Below, one piece after another: positions 1 to 11,745 of a DNA stretch of 64,000 bases. The translations under genes were made by a program, and so were the position numbers. Origin of the DNA: Taxillus chinensis. Taxonomy: Eukaryota; Streptophyta; Magnoliopsida; Santalales; Loranthaceae. The notes under the pieces were generated by a model. It did no database searches, was not told where the DNA came from, and saw only the letters and a list, made by a program, of their open reading frames with translations. The stretch is taken from positions 50,102,400 through 50,166,399 of the forward strand of contig CM042092.1 of the NCBI GenBank assembly GCA_023512835.1. The letters run 5' to 3'. Within the stretch, counting starts at the first letter, position 1, and each line of letters starts with the position of its first letter.

Positions 1-267
1 TGAATTGTGATTTCCCGAACATGGGTTCGTGGACATTGTAAAACAGTATAACTATTTTATGGTTTGCTTGTTTTAAAGTATTTTGTTAATGGATATCATT
101 GAGGAAGTACTATCATACCCCTGTTGTGTGACAGTACAGGGGAGCGTGAGACAGCGCCCGCTTTGTAGTCTCTATTAGGTGCTAGTCACCAACCCCTTAA
201 CCTTTTGGGTGCAGGCATGGGACAGTCACGTGCTCAATCTCGGGCTTTCGGAATTGGGGGTGTGACA
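1..267 (+). repeat. 5' LTR of element A, last 267 bases
   Basis: Matches 49,430-49,695 almost base for base and ends in gtgtgaca directly before a tRNA-type primer site. About 1.77 kb of this LTR lies left of the window, judging from the 3' copy. Confidence 0.9.
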
Positions 268-270
268 AGT

Positions 271-283
271 TAGTATCAGAGCC
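271..283 (+). other. Primer binding site of element A
   Basis: tagtatcagagcc lies 3 bases after the LTR end. It differs by one base from the tggtatcagagcc complement of initiator tRNA-Met used by many plant LTR elements. Confidence 0.75.
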
Positions 284-687
284 TTTGTTCTAGATAGACC
301 TAGGTTAGTTAGGGTGATTGATTAATACCTTGGGACTCAAGAGACATTAAGGAGAGCGCCTGATCAACGTAGTCCTTAATGGTTTTCTTAGTCACCTTAG
401 GGTCAGTCAGATCACCTAGGATGCATTGGGAATGGTGCATACATGACATTGTGCATTATAGGCACTAGAAAAAAATTGTTTCCTACCACTCTGTTGTAAT
501 ATAATTTGATGCGGTTGATTTGTGATATGATGTGGTATATGCTTATTTGTATGTGATATGAACTATGGGTAGGGAAACATGGGCCCTACTAATTGATGTG
601 GACCTTAGAGCCATTAGTGAGTAATGAAAACTTTTTCCAAAGTTGTTTGGAACTATAGTTAATTATCGTTTATGTGGTTGGTGCAGA
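284..687 (+). other. Element A untranslated leader
   Basis: Non-coding stretch between primer site and gag start. No other gene or repeat is visible in it. Confidence 0.6.
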
Positions 688-1924
688 ATGCCACCACGAA
701 GGAGTACAAGAGGTAAATAACCAATGGAGGAGCCTTCCATCGAGTCTGGAGCTCAGGAGCAGCAGGGCACCCAAGCCCCAGCTTTTGGTGAGGATTTTGC
801 TTCCTAATTAGGGGCACAACTCTTCAATCAGATTCAGGGAGCCTTAGAAGGCACCGTTGAGGGTGTGGTTGAGAGAGTGTTGTAAGGCAACAACATCAGC
901 CGGATGTTCAGCTTGGAGGACAACAGATTGAATTGCGATAGGCATCTCGACCTGTTGTAGAATGTGATGATGCAGACTGGGCAAACCAATTTTAAGAAGT
1001 ATAACCCGAGGACCTTTGAAGACAGAGCAAAGTCAGGGGATGCCGAGAACTGGGTCAAGTGGACTGAAGACATTTTCTCACTACTTAGGGTGCCAGATGA
1101 TATCAGGGTTTGTTTAGCAACCCACTATCTGCTAGGGGGTGCTCGCAGGTGGTGAGAATGTCACATGGGATGAGTTTGTGGAGCTCTTTTATACAAAATA
1201 TTTTCCACAATCTGAGCAAAAGGCAAAAAGGAGGGAATATTATGCACTTGAGCAAGGGAACAAGTCAGTGGCTAAGTATGTGAAAGCTTTCACCGAATTG
1301 GGAAGATTCGCTCTTAAATCTTGGCAGGTGGAAACAAAGAAGGCCCAGGATTTCGTGGAAGGCCTACGACCGGCCCTAAGAACTCGACTGGAGGTGTGGG
1401 AGTTAGCCATGTACCGTGAAGTAGTTAACAAAGCAATTATTATAGAGAGAAGCTTGGAGCAGGCTAAGATTCAAAGGTCTGGAGGGGCTATGGGGTCCGC
1501 TCATAAAAGGCCCCGAGATGAACAAGGTTTGGGACAAGTGAACAAAAGACCTGTACTGAAATTTTCAGCTTGCTCAGGACCAACGGGCGGCACCTCAACA
1601 ATGGGAGACCCAAGGGCATGTTGGGTTTGTGGCATGCCAGGCCACACAAAGAAAGATTGTAATAAGAAACACTTACGCTATCATAAGTTTGGTCAAGTGG
1701 GGCATCTGGAGAGGACCTATCAATCTGCGAGTTCAGTTAGTGTAGCAGGGCTGCAACAATCCCGAAATATGGGGCAAAGGGGTGGAAACTCATATCAAAG
1801 ACCAACACAGTTAGTTCAAGCCTCCCAGGCCCGGCTTGTGGCACAGCAGGCACAGAAAGAGAGTCAGACACCGAGGACCCATGCGGGTGGAGCTTCCACG
1901 GAGCAGGCCAGTGGTGGTCCTTAG
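688..1924 (+). pseudogene. gag of element A (broken)
   Basis: Structural Gag polyprotein of a chromovirus, which would form the cytoplasmic virus-like particle. The start is ATG 688 (peptide begins MPPRRSTRGK), followed within 30 bases by a TAA. Further stops occur before about 965, and a TGA after ARRW (1,153-1,155) interrupts the capsid domain. The capsid-like region runs from about 1,000 to 1,500 (YNPRTFEDRAKSGDAENW, then WDEFVELFYTKYFP). A zinc knuckle CWVCGMPGHTKKDC lies near 1,618-1,660, and a second, damaged one (YHKFGQVGHLERT) follows. Length and order fit Tekay/Del gag. Stops where the family has Gln or Trp suggest C-to-T or G-to-A decay. It cannot give a full product. Confidence 0.85.
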
Positions 1925-1947
1925 CATGGAAGGAACTATGCGATTAC

Positions 1948-2523
1948 CGATACTAGGACCAGGGGATCTTTGATGGAGGAAACTGAGTTGGGGCCGTCTA
2001 CGGTTCAAGGTACAATTCTTGTTTCTCGTACTATATGTGTAGTATTGATAGACACTGGTGCCACACATTCTTTTATCTCAAAGAGAATTGTTGATAAATT
2101 AGAATTAGATTATAAGGAGGTGGCTCAACCCTTGATTATTGAGTCACCAGTAGATGGGGAAGTAACTCTGAACCGTGTTTGTGAGAATTGTCCACTTTTG
2201 CTTGGAGGTGTGAACCTCCAATGGGATTTGTTTGTAATGGGGTTAGTGCAGTACGATATACTCCTAGGAATGGACTGGTTGGTTTATGCAGAGGCTAAAA
2301 TAGATTGTGATAGACATCGAGTGACTTTTCGCGCACCTGAAGGTACTAGAGGTACGTTTATTGGAGAATGACAGTGGAGGCATGCAAATTAGGGCCAATG
2401 AGGCAAAGATGGAGCAAGGTTACCCAACAGTTATCCAATTTAACCTTGGTGGATGAAAGGAGGGAGGGGAAGGCAGCATTGCCCTTAATTGTGGATCAAT
2501 TTCTGGATGTTTTTCTAGAGGAG
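1948..2523 (+). pseudogene. Protease and protease-RT linker of element A, cut by insertion B
   Basis: Retroviral-type aspartic protease region. The catalytic signature is VLIDTGATHSFIS near 2,044-2,082 (Asp of DTGA), and the typical downstream strand DILLGMDWL lies at about 2,257-2,283. The frame is open to the stop at 2,369-2,371; the linker toward RT (VDQFLDVFLEE) then continues to 2,523, where element B begins. The RT that belongs to it resumes at 20,676 with [14 protein letters not shown], so the break is at the insertion point and not a decay truncation. Confidence 0.85.
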
Positions 2524-3597
2524 TGAAAAGGGCGTTTGTCGCACACGCACTCCAAATAAAATTTAAACTAAGTATAGCTAGTGGCTTAACCTAGATTGTT
2601 CTCTACCGGAGGACTTATAAAATTCAATTCAACTTATTTAATTACTTGTTAAACAAAAACTAATGAAAAAGAATAAATGAAAAATTGGGGGATTTTTGAT
2701 TGAATGAAAACTAATTAAAGCAAAGATTTTTAACTAAGAAAATTCAATTAATCAAAGATGTAGCCGGTTTAACTTCACACCTGAATGCTGTTTATCACTA
2801 TCCCAAAAGATTAATTAGATAAATTATGGCCCCATAATTCAAATGCATCAAGACACCATGAATACAATCAAATTATGAATTTATTCCAACCAGAATAATT
2901 ATGAATTAATTCTCGAAAGACTGCCCGTTCCCTACGAAACAAATCTTCCCACTCAGATAGAATAATAACGCACGATGAATTACTAAATCAATACTCAACC
3001 GAGATATCAAATCAACAAATCAAAGAGATATAGAATTAAATCATAGCACATAAAATACCAAATTAAATGTTAAAACATGGATTCAAAACAAGCATCCAAA
3101 ATGCTGCGCTAAACCGATTACAAAATACTTACCCCGCCATGGGTTGAAAAATCACAAATCTGTTCAGAAAAATTAACACAGCAAAATCAAAACAGAATTA
3201 AGAAAAATAGGCTACAAATAATTAAATATTCAGTCTTGAACTCGATCCGAATCTTCAATATTCGTCGCGCTATCTCTTTTTCAATTTTTGCTCGGACAAA
3301 CGGCTGTGCGAGAGGTGGACTGCGCACGAGATGCTGCAACTATGCACGAGACGCTGGAGGAAAATTTGCTGCGCAGATGATGGTGATGTCGCTGCTTGGT
3401 GAAGCCGTGATGGAGATGGGTGATATGACGTGGAGAGGCTAGACTTATGCTGTTGTGCGTGAAGAGGTATTGATGGAAGAGAGGGCTATATCGTGGAGGT
3501 TGGTGGAGAAAAGATGGTGCAATGGTGATGGGCGTAGAGATGCTATGCGATGGCTTCACGCTGGAGAGAAGCTGCACGTGCCTTGTTTTTTTAGGGC

Positions 3598-3600
<3 letters not shown>

Positions 3601-3652
<52 letters not shown>
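3601..3652. repeat. (CA)n(TA)n microsatellite
   Basis: Twenty CA units then about six TA units. The partner LTR has only about ten CA units at 20,297-20,316. Confidence 0.97.
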
Positions 3653-3728
3653 AATCCAAATCTCGTGCAATTTCCACTTTTCAATTTCTCGAACCTACTT
3701 GCACAACAAGCAAACAATAAAACAATAA

Positions 3729-3730
<2 letters not shown>

Positions 3731-3770
<40 letters not shown>
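3731..3770. repeat. (TAA)n microsatellite
   Basis: About thirteen TAA units. The partner LTR has about six at 20,406-20,422. Confidence 0.95.
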
Positions 3771-4040
3771 TAACAAATAAATAATAATTAACACAAAACA
3801 TTAAATTAAAAACCAAAACAATTAAAATAATCAATTAAGCCCAGAGAATTAATATTAAAATTAGAATAATCAAATTAAACATTAAAGACCACCACAATTA
3901 ATATTAAATCTATAAAAATAAATAAAACATTAAATAATTGAAATTGGGAAAACTATTATAAAAATGCATTAATTCAATAAAATATTTAATTAAAGCTCAT
4001 AAATTATATGCAAATTTAATGACAAATTACGCAGTTATCA

Positions 4041-4058
4041 AATTCCCCCACACTTAAA
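4041..4058 (-). other. Polypurine tract of element B
   Basis: Read on the - strand, aagtgtgggggaatt abuts the 3' LTR start. This is the expected plus-strand primer of an LTR element. Confidence 0.75.
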
Positions 4059-5401
4059 CTTTGGTCGTCCTCGAACAAATACTAAAATTAAGCACCAAAC
4101 AAAGATTATCCAATTATGCAAATTCAAATATATGAAGAGAACAACTAGAATATCACGAATTAAGTTCTAGTATAGACGTGAGTGTGTGAAGCTAAAATTC
4201 ATCAACTTTTCCATTCTTTCAATTCAACCCATCTCTCATTCATGACACTTAATCAAGTCATACAAATAGGCAATCATCAATCGGCTGGCTAAGATAAAGC
4301 ATACTCAAAAGTTAACCATAGTTATTCCATACTCCAAATATCATGTCATCATTCATACACATACTTGAGTGAAATAAATTGGTGAAGATTACTGAAGCTA
4401 AACAAGATATATGCAATGGATTGGCCAATCACTTTTTAAATTTTTTTTCTTTCACTTTTTTAAAATAGGTAGCCAAACTTACTTAACAATAACCATCTAT
4501 ACCACCCATGTAGCGGAACCATCCGGCAGCTCCCAGATTATGGCGGATCTTAGGGTACCAGGTTTAAAAGCCCTTCAGGATAAGTGCCGAGTGATATAGC
4601 ATACTTCGCAAGTCAGCTAACCTTTTTCAATAACGCTCTTTTTTTAATTAATAATCTTACAAGGTTGCATTTTATGCTCTCCCTTGATGGATTATTCACT
4701 CTTTTTTTTAACTATCTCACTTTACATCCACAAGCTTAGCTCATATAAAACCCAAATGCAAGAAAAAAACTCAAGTATTGGCATGAATAAGATGTAATGA
4801 TATAAACAGTATTTCACAACTCATGGAATTAAAGTCCAAGCATAACTCAAAAATAGCTAGAATCATGATTCTCACATGTTTGCACTTCCCAATTAAGGCA
4901 TAAAAATCAAGATGAATTAATCAAATATTAAAGCATCAAAATTTTAGTTGTGCAAGATATGTATCCATACTAGACAACTTAACTCTAACTATTCAAGATT
5001 CTCAATCATTATTCAAACATTGCACAATCAAATAAACTCAAATGGAACTAATCATTAGTGCGCAAAAAGTCACAATAAATTCAAGTGTCAATCAAGTTCA
5101 AAATTAAAAACATGCAGCCTAGAAATAAAAAAAAAACAAAGCACACAAAAACAAAAGAAAATCTTTTTGGTTTTTTTATTTTTTTGGAATTAAAAAATAA
5201 ATAAAGGAAAAAAAAATAGCAATAAAAAACAAACTAATGAAAAAAATGTTTAACTAAACTAAAATAGGTGTTCCCTCCCCCACACTTAAATGTTGCATTG
5301 TCCTCAATGTAAGCCAAAAATAGAAACTATGAATCATGGAACGCAATTCGAAAAATGAACAATGAACAATAAATGAGAAGGAAAGAAACAACCTAATGGA
5401 C
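4059..5401 (-). other. Element B non-coding region between integrase and 3' LTR
   Basis: AT-rich, no convincing ORF. A second purine tract of the same kind (gtgtgggggagg on the - strand) lies near 5,272-5,284, right after a peptide-like stretch ending pol. The env-like ORF found here in some Athila elements is not seen. Confidence 0.6.
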
Positions 5402-6751
5402 TCAAAGAATGACAGGGTCGTACAGTTGGATAGAATCCAACGCAGGTAGAGGATAACTCCCATAGAAGTGCTTAAGCCGATGTACGTTGACCGTGAAGCT
5501 ATGTCCTGATCCCTCCTGAATGATCTCCACTGCACCATATGGAAAGACACGAACTACAGTATAGGGCCCAGTCCATCTCATCCTCAGCTTGCCAGGCATA
5601 AGCTTCAATCTTGAAGTATAAAGAAGAACACGCTCGCCTTCTTCGAACTCTCGCTTATGAATTATCTTGTCATGGGCAGCTTTGGACTTTTCCTTGTAGA
5701 GCCTTGCATTATCATAAGAATCCAAACGAAGCTCCTCAAGCTCCTGAAGTTGAAATTTCCTTTGCTCTCCTGCTTGGGCCAAGTCCATATTGCAAGCTTT
5801 GACCGCCCAGTATGCTCTATGCTCCACCTCCACGGGAAGATGACAAGACTTCCCATAGACTAATCGAAATGGGGACATGCCAATGGGAGTCTTGTATGTT
5901 GTTCGATAGGCCCAAAGTGCATCATCAAGGCGCTGGCTCCAATCTTTCCTATTGGGCTGAATAGTCTTCTCCAAGATTTGCTTCAACTCCCGATTGGACA
6001 CCTTTGCTTGGCCATTGGTTTGGGGATGGTATGGTGTTGATGTCTTGTGTGTCACCCCATACTTCTGAAGTAGTGCTCGAAAGTGTCTGTTGCAAAAGTG
6101 AGTCCCTTGATCGCTAATGATCGCTTTAGGAATGCCAAACCTACAAAAGATGTTAGTTTTCACAAAATCCACAACTTTTGAATCGTTAGTCCTCGTGGCT
6201 TTCGCCTCCACCCACTTACTCACATAATCCACAGCAACCAAAATATAAAAATAACCAAAAGAACTAGGAAAAGGACCCATGAAATCAATACCCCAAACAT
6301 TAAAAAGTTCACAAAATATCATAGGCTGTTGAGGCATCTCATGCTTCCTAGATATATTACTAGTATGTTGGCAACGATCACATGCTTTACAAAACTCATA
6401 AGCATCATGAAACAAAGTGGGCCAATACATACCAGAGTCTAATACCTTCCGAGCTGTGCGCTGTGAACCAAAGTGTCCTCCACAAGCAAGTGTGTGGCAG
6501 AATTTCAAAATAGATGGGATCTCATGGCTGGGGACACATCGTCGAATAATCTGATCACTACCAATCCGCCAAAGATAGGGGTCGTCCCAAAAATAGTGCC
6601 GCACTTCACTCTTCAACTTCACTATTTGGTGCTTCCTATAATGATCAGGAATTTTAGAAGCCACCAAGTAGTTCACCAAATCAGCATACCATGGGAGGGT
6701 AGAAGAGACTACATATAGATGCTCATCTGGAAAGGTGTCTCTCAACCCCAA
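5402..6751 (-). CDS. Integrase of element B (Athila type)
   Basis: Catalyses insertion of the retroelement cDNA into nuclear DNA. The 449-residue open frame shows, in order: an HHCC zinc module ([10 protein letters not shown] ... CKACDRC, about residues 87-127), then a catalytic core with the first Asp in WGIDFMGPF (about 155), the second Asp in ISDQGTHF (about 215) and Glu in SNRELKQIL (about 250), so the DDE triad is complete. The C-terminal region ([23 protein letters not shown]) is the usual integrase tail, and WAVKACNMD is typical of Athila/Tat integrases. The frame is separated from the RNase H frame (6,782-7,316) by a short gap with a stop, so pol is not one continuous ORF as written. 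The integrase domain itself looks undamaged. Confidence 0.9.
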   Translation of the reverse strand: MGLRDTFPDEHLYVVSSTLPWYADLVNYLVASKIPDHYRKHQIVKLKSEVRHYFWDDPYLWRIGSDQIIRRCVPSHEIPSILKFCHTLACGGHFGSQRTARKVLDSGMYWPTLFHDAYEFCKACDRCQHTSNISRKHEMPQQPMIFCELFNVWGIDFMGPFPSSFGYFYILVAVDYVSKWVEAKATRTNDSKVVDFVKTNIFCRFGIPKAIISDQGTHFCNRHFRALLQKYGVTHKTSTPYHPQTNGQAKVSNRELKQILEKTIQPNRKDWSQRLDDALWAYRTTYKTPIGMSPFRLVYGKSCHLPVEVEHRAYWAVKACNMDLAQAGEQRKFQLQELEELRLDSYDNARLYKEKSKAAHDKIIHKREFEEGERVLLYTSRLKLMPGKLRMRWTGPYTVVRVFPYGAVEIIQEGSGHSFTVNVHRLKHFYGSYPLPALDSIQLYDPVIL

Positions 6752-6781
6752 GGAAGTGATGTCCTCTGAAAGGTGGGGAAG

Positions 6782-7316
6782 TCAGCTCATGTGATCGGCA
6801 ACTAGATTTTCAGACCCCTTCTTGTCTCTGATCTCTATGTCGAACTCTTGAAGAAGCAACATCCATCGAATAAGTTGTGGCTTGGCATCTGGCTTCTTCA
6901 ATAGGTACCTCAGGGCCGCATGATCAGAAAAGACAACAACTTTCGATCCCAAGAGATAGGAACGAAATTTGTCTAAGGCAAAGATGACTGCAAGGAACTC
7001 CTTCTCTGTAGTGGTGTAGTGGCACTGAGCTGCATCTAGGGTCCTCGAGGCATAGGCAATGACAGGTGGAACTCCATCCACTCTCTGTGAAAGAACATCT
7101 CCCACAGCAAAATTGGAAGCATCACACATAAGCTCAAATGGATGGTCCCACTTTAGTGGTTGAATGATCGGCGGGGTGGTCAGCTGCTTTTTCAACTCAT
7201 CAAAAGCTAACCTGCAAGAATCATCAAAAATAAAAGATTTCTCTTTCTGCAATAATTGCGATAATGGGTGTGCAATCTTGCTGAAGTCCCTAATGAAGCG
7301 CCTGTAAAAACCTGCA
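6782..7316 (-). pseudogene. RT tail and RNase H of element B
   Basis: RNase H removes the RNA strand during reverse transcription. Visible motifs are [19 protein letters not shown] (first catalytic Asp) and [20 protein letters not shown] (Glu), then [14 protein letters not shown] (Asp). The piece is cut on its N-terminal side by solo LTR F at 7,317. The preceding RT sequence resumes at 15,429 (RSFLGH, joined here to AGFYRRF). A target duplication ctgca on both sides of F shows the two pol parts were once continuous. Confidence 0.87.
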
Positions 7317-8263
7317 TGTCACACCCCCAAATTCCAGGGAACCCGGAACCGGGTACATGACTTCCCCTTGCCCGCACCCGATAGGTCAAGGGGTTGGTGA
7401 CTAGCACCAATGGAGACTACACCGCGGGTGCTGTCTCAAATATGCAACCCTATACAGTCATACATCAAGAGTAATCCTGTACTTTCCCATATATCATCAT
7501 GCATACAATAAATCAAACATTCATACAGACATCACATCACAAACAGTATACAAATACATCTGTCCACGGACCCATGTTCGGGATACAACACATAATAAAA
7601 TACAGAATACAGTACTGTATCATACATCAGAGTAGTGGGCACGTCCTCCTGGAAGAAAGTCCTCCACTAGTCTCGGGTCACACCTAAAAAGGGGTAAACA
7701 ACAAGTAGGGGTGAGCGACAAGCTCAGTAGGTGACCCCAAAACTCCACATCATGCAACACATATAAGGACTCCACCGTGTACTATATCCTGGAAGTAAGT
7801 CCTCCACTATACTATATGCTCAGTGTACTCGTGCACCGTGTAGTGTGCACAATCATCAGGACTCAGCCTGCAAACAGACATCAGGACTCAGCCTGTTCAC
7901 ACAGGACAACTTGTCCACGATCCTCCATGGGATCCTAGCTCAGGGCACTCAGCCCTAACTCCACGAGCTCAACGGCTCAACTCAAGCCTTAGCTTGTCCA
8001 CAACGCAATATGCCCAGCCACAGTCGCCACACAGGCCTGCCATCGGTGCATATGCCTGCCATGTCAACCACATAACACCATCGGTGCATCACGGTGAGAA
8101 CCCAAACAACTCACGGAGTCCATGCCCCAATACCTCACACCAACATACTAACATTAGTATGGTATGTCATTCTCAACCTTTCCTTTAGAACTGTAGCCAG
8201 TCTTCACAAGTAAATCCTCAATCCTTGATTTATGAAGGAAGTACCCATAACAGCTATTTTCTT

Positions 8264-8545
8264 TGTTGGGTCTCTAACGTCCCATAGATCAATCCCACAT
8301 CGGTTAGGGCGAACATTGAGGTCATCCTAATGAGGAGGCTCATGTGCACCTTGTCACAACGCGTTTTAACGGGTCCCGGCCCGTTAGAAACAAATCCGTG
8401 CGGGCTGCGGCCCATGAGTGGGTGCGTGAGTGCCAAAGCGGACAATATTGTGATAGTGAGTGCCCTGGCCGAGGTCTAACAAGTGGTATCAAAGCCGGGT
8501 CCTCTAGACCGATGGTGGGATTGGGGGGGAGACAAAAAATAGAAA
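8264..8545 (+). mobile_element. TRIM-like LTR piece with primer site
   Basis: 216 bp starting tgttgggtctc and ending gtctaaca (8,264-8,479), followed two bases later by tggtatcaaagcc, which resembles a tRNA-Met primer site. It contains tcccacatcgg, common in small plant LTR elements. The second LTR is not found. The sequence runs into an A-rich stretch and then the inverted copia fragment. It could be part of a TRIM/SMART-type element or an unrelated element whose interior was replaced. Confidence 0.5.
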
Positions 8546-9262
8546 AAAAAAATTAAAATGCATGGTTGAAGAAAGAAAATACATCCAAGCATGCCACTTT
8601 TTTGACCCTAAACAGCATGTCCAGTCAGATCCGGAAGTAAAAGTTTAGAGAAGGGAGTATCCGAGACATATTAGGGGTTCATTATTGCTCCCCCGTAGAT
8701 CATTTAATCCTCTCAATGAAGAGCTCCCCCTCAAATAGACAGCCAGGAAAGAGGTCATGAGACATATACGGGGGGTATTACTGAATAATATATAAAGCAT
8801 CCCCCCCCCCCCCGTAGATTATGCAATCCTCTCGATTGACATTTCCGGTTTGTTGAATTCAGCACTGTCTATCTTATTAGAAAACTATACTTCGAGTGAC
8901 CAGGTGTGATTGAGTATTCATCCACCAGGCATTCTGAGCTAACCCATTTCATTTCTTCAACTATACATGTTAATAGAGTAATCTAAATAAACATGCTATT
9001 GTCATGTGGTGTTTAGTGGAAATTAAGATCATGAAACCAGAAGGAGGTAAATCATATAAACTTTAATCATGTTAGCTTAAACGACTTCAGTCGGGAAACG
9101 CAAGCATCCTCCCATAATGAAGTTGATATTTATATCAGAAGCATGAAGCCGTTAATCAGTAAGTATGATCAGCATTAAAATCAGTATGTATCTTCCACTT
9201 TCAATAAAAACACAATGCATGTTCTGATAGTAAATATGCTGTTGGGCAAATTAAAGGTGAAA
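8546..9262 (-). mobile_element. Element E: copia region downstream of pol, - strand
   Basis: Collinear with element C 41,265-42,000 on the opposite strand, including three copies of the 'ggggga(g)...tctatttgag' type purine blocks. Non-coding. It contains a C run at about 8,802-8,815. Confidence 0.75.
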
Positions 9263-11745
9263 CTATGCAGAAAAGTCGAGCATACCTAAACGGAAGAGTA
9301 GTTCAGAGAATCTTGCATCAGGTAGGGGCTTTGTAAAAATGTCGGCCAGTTGATCTTTAGTAGCAACGTGTTCCAGTGAGATGTGACTTTTAAGAACATG
9401 ATCACGTATGAAGTGATACCGGACTTCAATATGCTTCGTCTTAGGATGCATGACAGGATTGTTGCTGATAGCAATAGCGCTAGTGTTGTCGCAGAAGAGT
9501 GGAATAGATGACATGTTGAAACCGTAGTCAGTAAGTTGACTTTGCATCCAGAGTTGCTGTGCACAGCAACTCCCAGCAGCTATATATTCCGCTTCAGCAG
9601 TAGAGGTTGATACGGAATTCTACTTCTTACTGAACCATGAAATTAATCTATTTCCAAGAAACTGACATGTACCGCTTGTGCTCTTCCTGTCGATGCGATA
9701 TCTAGCAAAGTCGGCATCAGAGTATCCGGATAAGGTGAAGTTGGACTCCTTTGGGTACCAGAGTCCCAAATTCATCGTTCCCTTGAGATACCTTAATATC
9801 CGTTTAACATGAAGCATATGTGACTCCTTGGGATTCGCCTGGTATCGTGCACAGATGCAAGTTGCAAACATAATGTCTGGGCGACTTGCTGTAAGATACA
9901 TCAAAGATCCGATCATCCCTCTGTAGTCAGTCACATTTACGGATATGCCGTCAGCATCCAGATCTAACTTGGCACTGACAGGCATGGGAGTTTTGACGGG
10001 AGATGAACCTTCCATACCAAACTTCTTAATAAGATCACGAGTGTACTTAGCTTGATTAATGAAGATTCCTTCCTTTAATTGTTTAACTTCTATTCCAAGG
10101 AAGTAGGATAGTTCTCCCATCATGCTCATCTCAAACTTGCCTGTCATCAACTTAGCAAACTCTTCACAAAGCTTCGGATTCGTTGATCTGAAAATGATAT
10201 CATCCACGTATATTTGTACAACCAGAGTGTGTCCGTTCTCTTTTCGTAGAAATAGGGTGGTGTCTATCTTCCCTTCTTGGAAGTTGTGAGCAAGTAGGAA
10301 TTCTGACAATGTGTTGTACCAGGCTCTTGGAGCTTGCTTCAAACCATATAAAGCTTTCCGAAGCTTATAGACAAGATGTCCTGCCTTAGGTTCAATGAAG
10401 CCGGGAGGTTGTTCAACGTACACCTCCTCTTGAAGATCTCCATTCAGGAATGCGCTCTTGACGTCCATTTGATAAACTATGAAGTTTTCATATGAAGGAT
10501 ACGCCAGAAACATTCGTATTGCCTCAAGTCTTGCTACCGGAGCAAAGGTTTCATCATAATCTATTCCTTCTTCTTGATGATATCCTTTGGCTACCAGTCT
10601 GGCTTTGTTCTGGATTACTATTCCATCTGTATCAAGCTTGTTCCGGAATACCCATTTAACGCTAATGACTTGCTGAGACTTAGGCCTTGGTACTAAGGTC
10701 CACACATTATTTCTCTTAAATTGATTCAGCTCTTCTTGCATGGCTTCTATCCAATTCGAATCTTGAAGAGCTTCATCTACCACCTTTGGTTCTATTTGAG
10801 ATAGAAAACACAAGTGAAGACTCATGTTGGAGGTGGCTGCTCTTATTCTTACACCAACAGTAGGATCACCAATCACTTGATCTGAGGGATGGTTTCGAGT
10901 CCATCTGCAATTCTGTGCATGTGATGGATGATCTTGAACAATTTGAAGCTCTTCCAGATTAGGTGGTTCAGTTGTATCCGCTGGTTGAGCTTCGTCCGGA
11001 CTAGATGTTTCCGTATTGAGAGGTACAGTTGAACTAGATGGTTCTTCAACACTGTTTCTTTCAGTGTTAACTAGTCCGGACGGACTTGAAGGTGCTCCGG
11101 AATTTTGGGTATCCGTAGGAGTATATCCGGAGCTAAATGGTAGTCCGGAGTCCGAGTCATCCGTAGCATCATCTATATAATTTCTTCGTGCTTCGCTGAT
11201 GCCATGTGGTTGGTCAAGATGTGTAACAGGAACATTCATGAACTTCGAATAATCGACGTTGCTGTCCATGACCTGCACATTAGAACTAGAAGAACCGATT
11301 TTTGACCAATCAAGATTAGTTTCATCAAAGGTCACATGGATAGATTCTTCAACTTTAAAAAGTTTTCTATTGAAGACCCGATAAGCTTTGCTATGAAGTG
11401 AGTACCCGACAAAGATCCCATCATCAGATTTTGGTTCAAATTTATTCCGGGGTTCTTTACCATTGTTCAGTATATAGCAAGTACACCCAAAAGCTCTGAA
11501 ATGTGAAATTGAAGGCTTTCGTCCTCTCCACATCTCATAGGGTGTTTTCATGGTAGATTTATTTATTAGAGTTCTGTTCTGAACATAGCAGGCAGTGGAC
11601 ACAGCTTCAGCCCATAGACTGAGAGGAAGCGTTGCCCTTGCTAACATAGATCTGCCAGCCTCGACTAAAGTGCGATTCTTGCGCTCAGCTACTCCATTTT
11701 GTTGAGGAGTTCTGGGCGTAGAGAAGTCATGCTGTATGCCCTGTT
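9263..11745 (-). pseudogene. Element E pol: integrase C-terminal part, RT and RNase H (Ty1/copia, SIRE type)
   Basis: Polyprotein part that reverse transcribes and integrates a Ty1/copia element. Reading from 11,745 leftward: the end of the integrase core ([19 protein letters not shown], with its catalytic Glu), the integrase tail (YLNNGKEP-like stretch, [15 protein letters not shown]), a Ser/Pro-rich linker, RT starting about [19 protein letters not shown] with [18 protein letters not shown] and the active-site YVDDIIF, then RNase H ending SFTKPLPDARFSELL-like at 9,263. A TAG near 9,620 splits RNase H after SWFSKK. The integrase N-terminus, protease and gag are not upstream on this strand; instead a gag of the same family starts head-to-head at 11,746. 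Very similar to element C 38,790-41,265. Confidence 0.88.

Larger units (their letters stand above)
2524..4040 (-). repeat. LTR of element B (3' LTR of the - strand element)
   Basis: 1,517 bp, closely matching 19,240-20,675. Ends are tgaaaaggg...gttatca on the + strand. It holds a (CA)20 run followed by TA repeats (about 3,601-3,652) and about 13 TAA units (about 3,731-3,770). Both runs are much longer here than in the other copy. Confidence 0.9.

Noticed and set aside
3281..3834. ORFs with VCVCVC and YYYYYY runs
   Set aside because: Translations of the CA and TAA microsatellites in the LTR of B.
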